Shown here one piece after another: positions 50,595-58,809 of a stretch of DNA of 64,000 nt. The DNA comes from Lachnospiraceae bacterium (GTDB taxonomy: Bacteria; Bacillota; Clostridia; Lachnospirales; Lachnospiraceae). Each line of letters starts with the position of its first letter. The first letter of the stretch is position 1. The notes below the pieces were generated by a model, which saw only the letters and a program-made list of their open reading frames with translations, did not search any database and had not been told where the DNA came from. Position numbers and translations under genes: made by a program. The stretch is from contig JAJQBK010000010.1 in the NCBI GenBank assembly GCA_021203305.1, positions 27,273-91,272 on the forward strand, given 5' to 3'.

Positions 50595-50672
50595 TGTGTT
50601 TATAGACAGTAAGCTGCGCTTTTATCAAAGAAAAGAGGCCGGATATCACCCACGCAGGGGTTCGGAAGCTGT

Positions 50673-51668
50673 CTACGCCATCTGCTTTCCCCGGAGGAAC
50701 TCTTTCGCCTGATCCAGAGACACACACAGCCTGGTCTGAAGCTTTTCCAGAATTCCCTCATCGGAGAGACCCTGCTCTCTGTATATGCCCACAATCTCCT
50801 GTGCTCTTCCCTCGATTTTGCCTTCTGCTTTTCCTTCCGCTTTTCCTTCATCGTAAACATCATCAAATACCGTTCTCATGTTTCCTCCTTCCCGCTCAAA
50901 CCGGTCATAGTCCATTTTAACACCGCTTAATCCACATACTACCATCATAACATCCTTCGATGGATTGTGCTCTTCCTCGTACCGGAGCAGCCTTTTCCGT
51001 GTTTCGGAGAAGGAATGGCGCCGGTCAAGGGCGATCCTGAGCATGCCAAACAAGTCGATATTGTCGTCATTGTGCAGCTTCAGGTTGCTGTTTCGCACCT
51101 CCACCAGTAGCATCCGGTAATTACCTACATACCCCTCCAACTCCGGCGGAATGTCCAGCATTTCATGAAGCGTAGTCGGGCCGTCCCAGGGTTCCTGACC
51201 ATAGTACACCACAATGTTGATGATCGGCATGAGCCTGTCCTCTTTTTTCATCCTGGAAAGGAACTCATCCCTGGTCATGGTACTTCTTTTGAGGTCATCT
51301 TCCCCCTGATACTGCTCAGCATTGCTCTTATATAGCTTGTGATATGCGCTATAGTCATATCCCATCATCTTCAGCGGCATCAGGTAAGAGATATAGTCCT
51401 GAAACTCCAGCCCAAGCAATCCGGTTCCCTTGCCATCGGAACCCAGTTTCTTATGTATCTTAATCTTGTCCCGGGATCCTTCAAGAGATTCGACAGCCTT
51501 TTTGTATTCCAAAACCGTTGAACTATCTGTATCATCCGGCGCCAGCTCCCGCGCCCTGATTACGTTTTGCCCATCATAAAGCACAGCATTGAAAAAATCT
51601 GCAAATCTCTCTGTCCCGTTCCAATAGTTCTTCAAAATCGTATCAGGTTTCAGGCCTTCCTTTGCCAT
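50673..51668 (-). CDS. Rpn-family nuclease / PD-(D/E)XK transposase-like protein
   Basis: The 331-residue protein has the Rpn layout common in gut Clostridia: FADFFNAVLYDGQNV near the N-terminus, the PD-(D/E)XK core with GLEFQDYISYLMPLKMMGYD (the usual ExQ motif), VVYYGQEPWDGPTTLHEM, and SNLKLHNDDNIDLFGML. The C-terminus has GKAEGKAEGKIEGR repeats typical of these proteins. Rpn proteins are DNA endonucleases that promote recombination, known from E. coli RpnA; they often occur in many copies and vary in repeat number. No inverted repeats flank it, so it is not part of a visible mobile element. Confidence 0.85.
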   Translation of the reverse strand: MAKEGLKPDTILKNYWNGTERFADFFNAVLYDGQNVIRARELAPDDTDSSTVLEYKKAVESLEGSRDKIKIHKKLGSDGKGTGLLGLEFQDYISYLMPLKMMGYDYSAYHKLYKSNAEQYQGEDDLKRSTMTRDEFLSRMKKEDRLMPIINIVVYYGQEPWDGPTTLHEMLDIPPELEGYVGNYRMLLVEVRNSNLKLHNDDNIDLFGMLRIALDRRHSFSETRKRLLRYEEEHNPSKDVMMVVCGLSGVKMDYDRFEREGGNMRTVFDDVYDEGKAEGKAEGKIEGRAQEIVGIYREQGLSDEGILEKLQTRLCVSLDQAKEFLRGKQMA

Positions 51669-51702
51669 ATATTGTCGATACCTTTCAGATTTTGATGAGA
51701 AG

Positions 51703-51731
51703 AGTTTACATCATATATGAGTTTTTGGCAA
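51703..51731 (-). promoter_or_regulatory. Possible promoter of the Rpn gene
   Basis: On the minus strand TTGCCA (51726-51731) and TAAACT (51703-51708) are separated by 17 bp, about 35 bp before the start codon. The match is moderate. The remaining bases of the 51669-51979 gap hold repeat copy C and an AT-rich stretch without genes. Confidence 0.4.
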
Positions 51732-51844
51732 CCACAACATTCTTGAAATTTATAAAAAATCTATAAATTACGGCAGATGAATTATGCTGCCCGGCTGCGC
51801 TCTTTTCCGGAATTTCCGCTTTTTCACGCCCTGATTTCGGGCTG

Positions 51845-51918
51845 CGGCGAGGCTTTTAGAGGCTGCGATTCGCGTATTAGCCAGTGCAAGATGGGCATAT
51901 TATTTCGCGACAGTTCCT
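51845..51918 (-). repeat. Dispersed intergenic repeat, copy C (74 bp)
   Basis: Identical over 74 bp to the reverse complement of copy A (10966-11039), 41 kb away. The bases just beyond the identical part (GGGCT before CGGCGAGG) also match, while the flanks then differ. It lies 62 bp before the start of the SpoIID-like gene. Confidence 0.9.
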
Positions 51919-51979
51919 TAGTTCCACTCTCAATCTTCCGCGCATATAATAAATAAATCCAGCATTTTGAGGATACTTT

Positions 51980-53311
51980 ATGCCGCAGGAAACAACCATC
52001 GGACGCCTGCTTGTCAACGTCCGGATCGAAAGAGGATATATTCCTGTTCCAAACGCCAGGGTGGTGATCCAGTCCATGGACGGCTCCATGGAGCCGCTGA
52101 CCTACATGACGGATTCCTCCGGGCAGACGCCGGAAATTGAGTTGCCCGCGCCGCCTTTAGCCTATTCTGAATCGCCCCAGGAGCCGCGGCCCTATTCGGA
52201 GTACATCATCACCGTCGACGCCGAAGGATACGGGACATCTGTTGTGGAGGGTACTGAAATTCTGCCCGGGGAGCTATCCATACAGGCGGTACCAATGCAG
52301 CCCCTTGAAGCAGGTACGGAGCAGGTATCTCCTTTATCTGACGACTCCGTCTCTCAAATTCAGCTGACTCCGTCTGCCGATTCCGTCATTCAAGTTCGGC
52401 CAACTCCGCCCTCCGCTCCCACCATCATCATCCCGGAGCACACCCTGTACGGAGATTATCCCACCAAGATTCCGGAGGCGGAGGTCAAGCCGGTGCCGGA
52501 GAGTGGGGAAATCGTGCTCTCCCGGGTGGTCATTCCGGAATATATCATCGTCCACGACGGCCTGCCGACGGATTCCTCCGCCCCGGACTACTGGGTGCGC
52601 TATACGGACTATATCAAAAACGTGACATCCAGCGAGATCTACGCCACCTGGGAGGACTCCACGATTCTGGCCAATATTCTGGTCATCATGTCCTTCACAC
52701 TGAACCGGGTCTACACGGAATACTACCGCAGCCGGGGATACGATTTTACCATCACCTCCTCCACCGCCTACGACCAGAAATTTGTTTACGGCAGAAATAT
52801 CTATGAAAATATTTCCTATCTGGTGGACCAGGTATTCAACAATTATCTGGCCCGCCCCGGCGTGACCCAGCCCATTTTTACCTCCTACTGCGATGGCCAG
52901 AGGGCCACCTGCACGGGCTTAAGCCAGTGGGGCAGCAAGTATCTGGGGGACGAGGGCTACAGCGCCATTGAAATCGTCCGCTACTATTACGGCTCTGACA
53001 TGTATATCGCCACCGCCGAGCAGATTTCCGGGGTGCCGGCCTCCTATCCGGGGTACGATCTGACCATCGGCTCCACCGGCGACAAGGTGCGCCAGCTTCA
53101 GCAGCAGCTCAACCGGATCGCCCAGAATTATCCCGCTATCCCAAAGCTGACCGCGGACGGAATCTACGGCTCCCTGACCGCGGAGAGCGTGCGCGCCTTC
53201 CAGAAAATCTTCAGTCTTCCCCAGACCGGCGTCACCGACTTTCCGACCTGGTACGCTATCAGCCGCATCTATGTGGCGGTGAGCAGGATCAGCGAGCCGG
53301 GCGCATACTGA
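51980..53311 (+). CDS. SpoIID/LytB-like and peptidoglycan-binding protein
   Basis: The 443-residue protein has no signal peptide. Residues about 8-105 form a carboxypeptidase-regulatory or Cna-like beta domain (GRLLVNVRIERGYIPVPNAR). A Ser/Pro/Thr-rich linker follows, then a region with SpoIID-like features (VIMSFTLNRVYTEYYRSRGY, CTGLSQWGSKYLGDEGYSAI then IVRYYYG) and a C-terminal PG_binding_1 domain (IGSTGDKVRQLQQQLN, ADGIYGSLTAESVRAFQ; about 367-430). SpoIID cleaves cell-wall glycan strands in engulfment. Such proteins without export signals are seen in spore-forming Clostridia, so a role in the mother cell or spore coat/cortex is likely but not shown. Start has TTGAGGA upstream. Confidence 0.75.
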   Translation: MPQETTIGRLLVNVRIERGYIPVPNARVVIQSMDGSMEPLTYMTDSSGQTPEIELPAPPLAYSESPQEPRPYSEYIITVDAEGYGTSVVEGTEILPGELSIQAVPMQPLEAGTEQVSPLSDDSVSQIQLTPSADSVIQVRPTPPSAPTIIIPEHTLYGDYPTKIPEAEVKPVPESGEIVLSRVVIPEYIIVHDGLPTDSSAPDYWVRYTDYIKNVTSSEIYATWEDSTILANILVIMSFTLNRVYTEYYRSRGYDFTITSSTAYDQKFVYGRNIYENISYLVDQVFNNYLARPGVTQPIFTSYCDGQRATCTGLSQWGSKYLGDEGYSAIEIVRYYYGSDMYIATAEQISGVPASYPGYDLTIGSTGDKVRQLQQQLNRIAQNYPAIPKLTADGIYGSLTAESVRAFQKIFSLPQTGVTDFPTWYAISRIYVAVSRISEPGAY

Positions 53312-53370
53312 TAAAATATCACCAAATACGGCTCACTCTTTCATCAGCGGCGTCACCCCTGATTTCCTGA

Positions 53371-53406
53371 AAAAGCAGACCTCTCTTAACTGAGAGGCCT
53401 GCTTTT
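53371..53406. terminator. Bidirectional terminator
   Basis: AAAAGCAGACCTCTC (53371-53385) pairs with GAGAGGCCTGCTTTT (53392-53406, one mismatch). U-runs exist on both strands, so it ends both the SpoIID-like gene and the convergent DUF3990 operon. Confidence 0.88.
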
Positions 53407-53418
53407 CATTGAGAAACA

Positions 53419-53661
53419 TTATTTCTTACGCCAGGCTTCCATATTGCCTTTCTCTTCCTCCTTGAGCATGCTCCAGACGTATTCCGGTGATTCAGCATAC
53501 AGTCCGGATTCTTTATCATAAAGCAGTTCATAGGTTGAAGTTCTCAGCAACTTTTTCAACGCATCCTCTTCAGAGCAGCCATCTTCCCTGCTCATTCGCT
53601 GTACCAGGTAAAAAGAAATGGATTGTATTGATTTATTTATATTTACATCTGAAACCTTCAT
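53419..53661 (-). CDS. Small protein of the DUF3990 operon
   Basis: The 80-residue protein (MKVSDVNINKSIQSISFYLV...) is not a family I can name. It is helical, lacks cysteine pairs beyond one Cys, and has no membrane helix. Its start overlaps the stop of the DUF3990 gene by 4 bp (ATGA), so it is translated with it. Its segment AYELLYDKESGLYAESPEYVW-like (TYELLYDKESGLYAESPEYV) resembles DUF3791-type proteins that end near a Y-x-S-P-x-Y motif. It may be a second small partner or antitoxin of the DUF3990 protein. Confidence 0.75.
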   Translation of the reverse strand: MKVSDVNINKSIQSISFYLVQRMSREDGCSEEDALKKLLRTSTYELLYDKESGLYAESPEYVWSMLKEEEKGNMEAWRKK

Positions 53662-54227
53662 CCGACAACCTCTCTCTTCACAGCCTTAAACCGAAGCTTC
53701 TGGAGCGCAGCCTCTGTTCCGAAAAAATATTGCTTGGGCAGGTTTTCTGGCTTTAACTCATTGATCAGTCTTTTCAAAATATCATCTGCATAATCTGTCG
53801 CAATTAAATCCTCTTTATAGGTGTTTATAATAGTCACTGTATTTTCATCGGCAGTAGGGCCAATTACAATGTCATAATCATGAATACTCATTTCTGACTC
53901 TCTGTTTTTCAGGACGAACCGCATCCACTCCAGGTCAGCGCTGCTGAATACTTTTACCTTTAGCCCCTTCGGATTTTGAATACAGTCATCATCAAATTCA
54001 AGATTGTACCGATATGCGCGGTATACTGTAGGATGATACTTAATTCCCCTTCGTTTCAACAGGGCATCTCTCGATTCCAGCCTATACTTATTTCTTCTGG
54101 CAATATTGTCTGCATGATTTTTTATCGCTGTTGCATAAAAGCCTTTTCCAAAGTCCTTATACCCTTTCCCCTGAGTCAGATCAATATTATTGATATCATA
54201 CGTAGTTCCATGAAATAAATCTTTCAT
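53658..54227 (-). CDS. DUF3990 protein, ADP-ribosyltransferase-fold candidate
   Basis: The 189-residue cytoplasmic protein starts MKDLFHGTTYDINNIDL and has GYKDFGKGFYAT, the pattern (HGT, then GKGFY) that marks DUF3990. These resemble the His and Tyr positions of the ADP-ribosyltransferase fold, so it may be a toxin that modifies a cell component; this is inference, not proven for the family as far as I know. It lies between two small genes with overlapping ends (1 bp with the upstream gene, 4 bp with the downstream one), a compact order common for toxin-antitoxin operons. Confidence 0.8.
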   Translation of the reverse strand: MKDLFHGTTYDINNIDLTQGKGYKDFGKGFYATAIKNHADNIARRNKYRLESRDALLKRRGIKYHPTVYRAYRYNLEFDDDCIQNPKGLKVKVFSSADLEWMRFVLKNRESEMSIHDYDIVIGPTADENTVTIINTYKEDLIATDYADDILKRLINELKPENLPKQYFFGTEAALQKLRFKAVKREVVG

Positions 54228-54445
54228 CAGCCTGCCTCATCCAAAATATCCATATAGGATCTCAGATCCAGTAAAATTCCCTGCATCCCCATAGAGTTAT
54301 ATTCTTCATAATTAGCAGCAATATATTTCAACAAATCATATCTTTCCAGCAGATCGCTGACTTTGCAAAAATCAATATCCCATTCCCGCTTCATACACCA
54401 GGTAATTGTGATCTGCATATTCAGAACATTATCATTTCGTGACAT
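54227..54445 (-). CDS. DUF3791-like small protein
   Basis: The 72-residue helical protein (MSRNDNVLNMQITITWCMKR, later FCKVSDLLERYDLLKYIAAN and YNSMGMQGILLDLRSYMDIL) matches my memory of DUF3791-type proteins, which are encoded directly before DUF3990 genes. A strong ribosome site (GGGAGGAAG) precedes the ATG. As first gene of the operon it is the natural antitoxin or regulator candidate. Confidence 0.72.
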   Translation of the reverse strand: MSRNDNVLNMQITITWCMKREWDIDFCKVSDLLERYDLLKYIAANYEEYNSMGMQGILLDLRSYMDILDEAG

Positions 54446-54494
54446 GCCCCGCTTCCTCCCGCATTTTATGAGAAATCTGGATTTTTATAATATC

Positions 54495-54523
54495 ATTTAA
54501 CCACTCGTTCATTTCAATGTCAA
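54495..54523 (-). promoter_or_regulatory. Promoter of the DUF3791/DUF3990 operon
   Basis: On the minus strand TTGACA (54518-54523) and TTAAAT (54495-54500) are separated by 17 bp; a TATTAT box follows directly. It lies about 50 bp before the DUF3791 start. Confidence 0.55.
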
Positions 54524-54595
54524 CAAACAATATCACACTTATCAATATTTCAGATTCTTTAATCCGGACATCCGCAATATTATTTATAAACACCA

Positions 54596-54642
54596 AAATC
54601 CCTCCGGAAGCAATCCTGCAGGATTCTCCCGGAGGGGTTTTT
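54596..54642 (-). terminator. Terminator of the ABC exporter operon
   Basis: On the minus strand CCCCTCCGGG pairs with TTCCGGAGGG around an inner AATCC-TGCA-GGATT stem, followed by ATTTTGG. The plus strand also ends in GGGGTTTTTAC. It lies 27 bp after the stop of the exporter gene at 54669. Confidence 0.85.
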
Positions 54643-54668
54643 ACATTATCGGATAAAATATTCGTTCC

Positions 54669-56573
54669 CTACTGCGTCACCTGATTACCGGTATACAGTT
54701 GGTAATACTTGCCCTTCTGCGCAATCAGCTCATCGTGGCTGCCGCGCTCGATGATGCGGCCCATCTCCAGCACCATGATGCAGTCGGAGTTTTTGATGGT
54801 GGACAGTCTGTGGGCAATGACGAAGGTAGTCCTGCCGGCCATCAGGCGGTCCATGCCCTCCTGCACCAGACGCTCGGTCCTGGTATCGATGGAGGAGGTA
54901 GCCTCATCCAGAATCAGCGCGGGCGGGTTGGCCACAGCCGCTCTGGCGATGGCCAGAAGCTGCCTCTGGCCCTGGGAGAGGTTGCTGCCGTCGCCGGTCA
55001 GCATGGTATTGTAGCCGTCCGGCAGTCTGTCGATGAAGAAGTCTGCCCTGGCCAGCTTCGCGGCCTCGATGCACTCCGCGTCGGTGGCGTCCAGCTTGCC
55101 GTAGCGGATGTTGTCCATGACGGTGCCGGTGAACAGGTGGGTATCCTGCAGCACCATGCCCAGGGAACGGCGCAGGTCGCCCTTTTTGATCTTATTGATA
55201 TTGATGCCATCGTAGCGGATCTTGCCGTCCTGAATATCGTAGAAACGGTTGATCAGGTTGGTGATGGTGGTCTTGCCGGCGCCGGTGGAGCCGACGAAGG
55301 CGATCTTCTGTCCCGGCTGGGCATAGAGCTCAATATCGTGCAGCACCATCTTGTCATCCGTATAACCGAAGTCCACGTGATCCATCACCAGATCGCCCTG
55401 CAGAAGCTGGTAGGTGGTGGTGTCGCTGTCCTTGTGGTAATGCTTCCAGGCCCAGACGCCGGTGTGCTCCCTGACCTCGATGACCTTGCCCATATTGTTC
55501 ACACGGGCGTTGCAAAGGCCCACATAACCGTCGTCCTTTTCCGGCTCCGCGTCCAGCAGATTGAAAATACGCTCCGCGCCGGCCATGGCCATGATGATGG
55601 AGTTAAACTGCATGGACACCTGGTTGATAGGCTGGCCCAGGCTCTTCACCAGCTGCAGGAACGTGACCAGAGTCCCCAGCGTCACACCCGCGATGCCGCC
55701 GCCCATGATCACCAGCGTGCCGCCGATGGCGGCGCACAGCACGTAGCTTAAGTTGGACAGCTGTGAGTTCACAGGCCCCAGCATGTTAGAGAAGGCGTTG
55801 GCCCTGGTGGCGTTAACCCGCAGCTCCTCATTGAGCTCGTCAAATTTCTCGATGGCCTTCTCCTCGTGGTAGAAGACCTTCACCACCTTCTGGCCGGTCA
55901 TCATCTCCTCAATATAGCCGTTCAGCACGCCCAGCGCTTTCTGCTGGCGGGTGAAATACATGCCGCTTCGCTTGGTCAGCGCCCTCACCGCTCCGACCAT
56001 CACGCATACCATAATCAGGGCGATGCAGGTCAGCGGCAGGCTCAGCACAATCATGGAAACCACCGTGCCCACAATGGTTACGCCGCTGTTTAAAATCTGC
56101 GGCAGCGCCTGGCTGATCAGCTGGCGCAGGGTATCAATATCGTTGGTGTACACCGACATGATATCGCCGTGGGCGTGGGTGTCAAAATATTTGATGGGCA
56201 GGCTCTCCATGTTGTTAAACAGCTTGATACGCATATTCCGGAGAGTCCCCTGAGTCACATAGATCATCAGGCGGTTGTAAATAAAGTTGCTGGCTGCGCC
56301 CAGCAAATAGACAAAGGCCACACTGATCAGCGCGGTCAAAAGGCCGCCAAAATCCGGATTATCCGCCGCCAGCAGAGGTGTAATATAATCATCGATCAAG
56401 GACCGGATAAACAGCGTTCCGCGAAGGCTCGCCAGGGCCGAAATCAGAATACACACCACCACTACGATCAGATGAACCTTATACTCCTCCAGAAGCACCT
56501 GAAAAACTCTCGTCAGGAGTTCTGTCATGCTTTTTTCCGTTTTGGGTTTTGCCCCGATCTGTTGTCTCGGCAT
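54669..56573 (-). CDS. ABC exporter subunit with canonical ATPase site
   Basis: The 634-residue half-transporter has six membrane helices (residues about 30-330) and a C-terminal nucleotide-binding domain. Its Walker A is GSTGAGKTT, signature LSQGQRQ (variant of LSGGQ), Walker B ALILDEATSS with the catalytic Glu, and H-loop AHRLS. A roughly 45-residue extension before the nucleotide-binding domain (VREHTGVWAWKHYHKDSD) is unusual. It starts 2 bp after the partner gene's stop and forms a heterodimer with it (BmrCD/TM287-288 type), exporting drugs, lipids or peptides. The substrate cannot be read from sequence. Confidence 0.93.
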   Translation of the reverse strand: MPRQQIGAKPKTEKSMTELLTRVFQVLLEEYKVHLIVVVVCILISALASLRGTLFIRSLIDDYITPLLAADNPDFGGLLTALISVAFVYLLGAASNFIYNRLMIYVTQGTLRNMRIKLFNNMESLPIKYFDTHAHGDIMSVYTNDIDTLRQLISQALPQILNSGVTIVGTVVSMIVLSLPLTCIALIMVCVMVGAVRALTKRSGMYFTRQQKALGVLNGYIEEMMTGQKVVKVFYHEEKAIEKFDELNEELRVNATRANAFSNMLGPVNSQLSNLSYVLCAAIGGTLVIMGGGIAGVTLGTLVTFLQLVKSLGQPINQVSMQFNSIIMAMAGAERIFNLLDAEPEKDDGYVGLCNARVNNMGKVIEVREHTGVWAWKHYHKDSDTTTYQLLQGDLVMDHVDFGYTDDKMVLHDIELYAQPGQKIAFVGSTGAGKTTITNLINRFYDIQDGKIRYDGININKIKKGDLRRSLGMVLQDTHLFTGTVMDNIRYGKLDATDAECIEAAKLARADFFIDRLPDGYNTMLTGDGSNLSQGQRQLLAIARAAVANPPALILDEATSSIDTRTERLVQEGMDRLMAGRTTFVIAHRLSTIKNSDCIMVLEMGRIIERGSHDELIAQKGKYYQLYTGNQVTQ

Positions 56574-56575
56574 AT

Positions 56576-58324
56576 TCAGTCACCTCCCACTTCATCGAAG
56601 TCACCGCTGCCCTGAGTCTGGGACTCATAGATGCTTCTGTAGATTTCATTGGTCTTCATCAGCTCCTCGTGGGTGCCAAAGCCGTCCACGAGGCCGTCCT
56701 CCAGCACGATGATCTTATCCGCGTCCTCAATGCTGGACACTCTCTGAGAAATAATGAATTTAGTGGTATTGGGGATCTGCTCCCGGAAAGCTTTGCGAAT
56801 CTTTGCGTCGGTAGCGGTGTCCACCGCGCTGGTGGAATCGTCCAGGATCAGAACCTTCGGCTTCTTTAACAAAGCTCTGGCAATGCACAGACGCTGGCGC
56901 TGGCCGCCGGAGACGTTGGTACCGCCCTGTTCAATGTGCGTATTGTAGCCTTCCGGCATTCTCTGGATAAACTCATCCGCGCAGGCCATCTTACAGGCTT
57001 CCCTGCATTCCTCTTCGGTGGCGTTCTCATTACCCCAGCGCAGATTCTCTAAAATGGTGCCGGAGAAAAGCTGATTATTCTGTAATACAACGGAAACCTC
57101 ATTGCGCAGGGTTTCCAGGTCGTAGTCCCTGACATTGTGGCCGCCCACCATGACCTTGCCCTGGGTCACGTCATACAGGCGGCTGATCAGATTGACGAAG
57201 CTGGTCTTACCGGTGCCGGTGCCGCCCATGATGCCAATCGTCTCACCGGCCTTCACATGAACGTCAATATCAAAGAGCACATCCTTGCGGGCTGTTTTGT
57301 GATAGGAAAAATAAACGTGGCTGAAATCCACGCTGCCATCCGGCACCTCAAAGAACGGGTGCGGGGGGTTGACCAGGTCCGGCTCCTCATTTAAGACCTC
57401 AGCGATACGCCGGGCGCTGGCGATGGCCATGGAGAGCATGACGAAGATCATGGAGAGCATCATCAGGCTCATCAGCACGCTCATGCAGTACTGCAGCAGG
57501 CTGGACAGGTTGCCGGTGGTCATATTGCCGGCCACAATCATGTGGGCGGAGATCCAGGACAGCACCAGCATGGTGGCATAGATGGTAATCATCATGGCCG
57601 GGCTGTTGTAGGCGATAATCTTCTCAGCCTTGACGAACATCTGGTAGATATTCTCCGCGGCGGACTTGAACTTTTTCTTCTCATAGTCCTCGCGGACGAA
57701 GGCCTTGACCACGCGGATGCCGGTGACGTTCTCCTGGACGCTGGCGTTTAAGTCATCGTACTTGTTGAATGTCTCGTCAAAGTACTTCATGGCCATCATG
57801 GAAAGCACCACCAGAAGAGTACCCAGCAGCACCGCCGCCACCAGGAACGCGCTGGCCACCGCCGGATTGATCATGAACGAAAGCACCAGGGCGCAGATCA
57901 GCGTGATTGGAGCGCGCAGACACATGCGCAGCAGCATCATGTAGGCATTCTGGATGTTGGTCACGTCCGTGGTCAGCCTGGTGACCAGGCCGGCGGTGGA
58001 AAATTTGTCAATATTGGAAAATGAAAAGGTCTGGATTTTGCGGTACATCCCGTCTCTTAGGTTGCTGCCGAAGCCCATGGCCGCCTGTGCGCCAAAATGC
58101 GCCGAGCCAAGGCCGCAGCCAAGACTGCCCACGGCCATCAGAATCATCAGGCCGCCGTAGAGAAGAATCTTTGTCAGATTCCCCGCTTCGATGCCCTGAT
58201 CAATGATTGCCGCAGTTACCAGAGGAAGAGATGTCTCCAGAGCCACTTCGCCGATGGTACACAGAGCAGTGATAAGCGAAACTTTTTTATACTGCTGTAT
58301 GTACTTCGCAAGCGTTTTAAGCAT
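56576..58324 (-). CDS. ABC exporter subunit with degenerate ATPase site
   Basis: The 582-residue half-transporter has six membrane helices and a nucleotide-binding domain with Walker A GGTGTGKTS and signature VSGGQRQ. Walker B reads VLILDDSTSAVD, with Asp in place of the catalytic Glu, and the H-loop reads ISQRVS, with Gln in place of His. These are the known marks of the degenerate-site subunit in heterodimeric exporters such as TM287. The start at 58324 has GGGAGG upstream, so the longer frame to 58342 is not used. It is the first gene of a two-gene operon with a promoter at 58361-58389. Confidence 0.93.
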   Translation of the reverse strand: MLKTLAKYIQQYKKVSLITALCTIGEVALETSLPLVTAAIIDQGIEAGNLTKILLYGGLMILMAVGSLGCGLGSAHFGAQAAMGFGSNLRDGMYRKIQTFSFSNIDKFSTAGLVTRLTTDVTNIQNAYMMLLRMCLRAPITLICALVLSFMINPAVASAFLVAAVLLGTLLVVLSMMAMKYFDETFNKYDDLNASVQENVTGIRVVKAFVREDYEKKKFKSAAENIYQMFVKAEKIIAYNSPAMMITIYATMLVLSWISAHMIVAGNMTTGNLSSLLQYCMSVLMSLMMLSMIFVMLSMAIASARRIAEVLNEEPDLVNPPHPFFEVPDGSVDFSHVYFSYHKTARKDVLFDIDVHVKAGETIGIMGGTGTGKTSFVNLISRLYDVTQGKVMVGGHNVRDYDLETLRNEVSVVLQNNQLFSGTILENLRWGNENATEEECREACKMACADEFIQRMPEGYNTHIEQGGTNVSGGQRQRLCIARALLKKPKVLILDDSTSAVDTATDAKIRKAFREQIPNTTKFIISQRVSSIEDADKIIVLEDGLVDGFGTHEELMKTNEIYRSIYESQTQGSGDFDEVGGD

Positions 58325-58360
58325 ATGATTTCCTCCCTGCATATTTATTTTCTGGAGATT

Positions 58361-58389
58361 ATTCTAATGGATGTTGGTAATGAAATCAA
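58361..58389 (-). promoter_or_regulatory. Promoter of the ABC exporter operon
   Basis: On the minus strand TTGATT (58384-58389) and TAGAAT (58361-58366) are separated by 17 bp, about 36 bp before the start codon. A palindrome AATCGCTTGCGATT (58420-58433) lies 31 bp upstream of the -35 box and may be an operator. Confidence 0.6.
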
Positions 58390-58445
58390 TAGATGCTTTA
58401 TGAAATTTTTATTAATTTCAATCGCTTGCGATTAAATGGCGCTCT

Positions 58446-58500
58446 GCATAAGTGTCGTGGGGAAGCAAATAAACTGTTTTGCTTCCCCACTCTGTTATGC
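58446..58500. other. Long hairpin between the ABC and feo operons
   Basis: GTGGGGAAGCAAA (58457-58469) pairs perfectly with TTTGCTTCCCCAC (58478-58490), and GCATAA (58446-58451) pairs with TTATGC (58495-58500) outside it. No U-run follows on either strand. It may be a protein-binding or RNA-processing element; nothing else is seen in the 58325-58532 gap besides the ABC promoter. Confidence 0.6.
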
Positions 58501-58532
58501 AAAGTTTTACAACAGCATATTTGGGTTATAGC

Positions 58533-58574
58533 AAAAGACAGACTCAGTGTAATTTTTCTCTGAATCTGTCTTTT
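58533..58574. terminator. Terminator of the feo operon
   Basis: AAAAGACAGACTCAG (58533-58547) pairs with CTGAATCTGTCTTTT (58560-58574, one mismatch); U-runs occur on both strands. It lies 35 bp after the last feo gene. Confidence 0.82.
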
Positions 58575-58608
58575 AAGCTTTCATATAAATTTTGTACTGA
58601 GCGTAATG

Positions 58609-58794
58609 TTACTTCTGCTTCGCGCTCTCGCAGCCGCCGCAGCTTCCCGCCGAACAGCCGGGGCAGTTATATCCGCAGGAATGGACGCCCTTTTTCTTAT
58701 TGATCACCAGGCTTCTGACCGCCAGCACCACCATAAGGATGACCAGCGCCAGTACAATAATGTTTGCCAGATTGGCTGAAAGAAATGCTGCCAT
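58609..58794 (-). CDS. FeoB-associated Cys-rich membrane protein
   Basis: The 61-residue protein has one membrane helix (NIIVLALVILMVVLAVRSLV), a short basic stretch, and a Cys-rich tail (SCGYNCPGCSAGSCGGC) with six cysteines. This is the well-known small partner encoded after feoB in Clostridia; it may pass or sense ferrous iron at the inner face. The ATG has GGGAGG upstream. It is the last gene of the feo operon. Confidence 0.9.
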   Translation of the reverse strand: MAAFLSANLANIIVLALVILMVVLAVRSLVINKKKGVHSCGYNCPGCSAGSCGGCESAKQK

Positions 58795-58809
58795 AGCCGC
58801 CTCCCGTTT

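Noticed and set aside
53212..53232. LPQTG string in the SpoIID-like protein
   Set aside because: It lies inside the PG_binding_1 domain (SLPQTGVTD), with no following hydrophobic helix and no signal peptide, so it is not a sorting signal.
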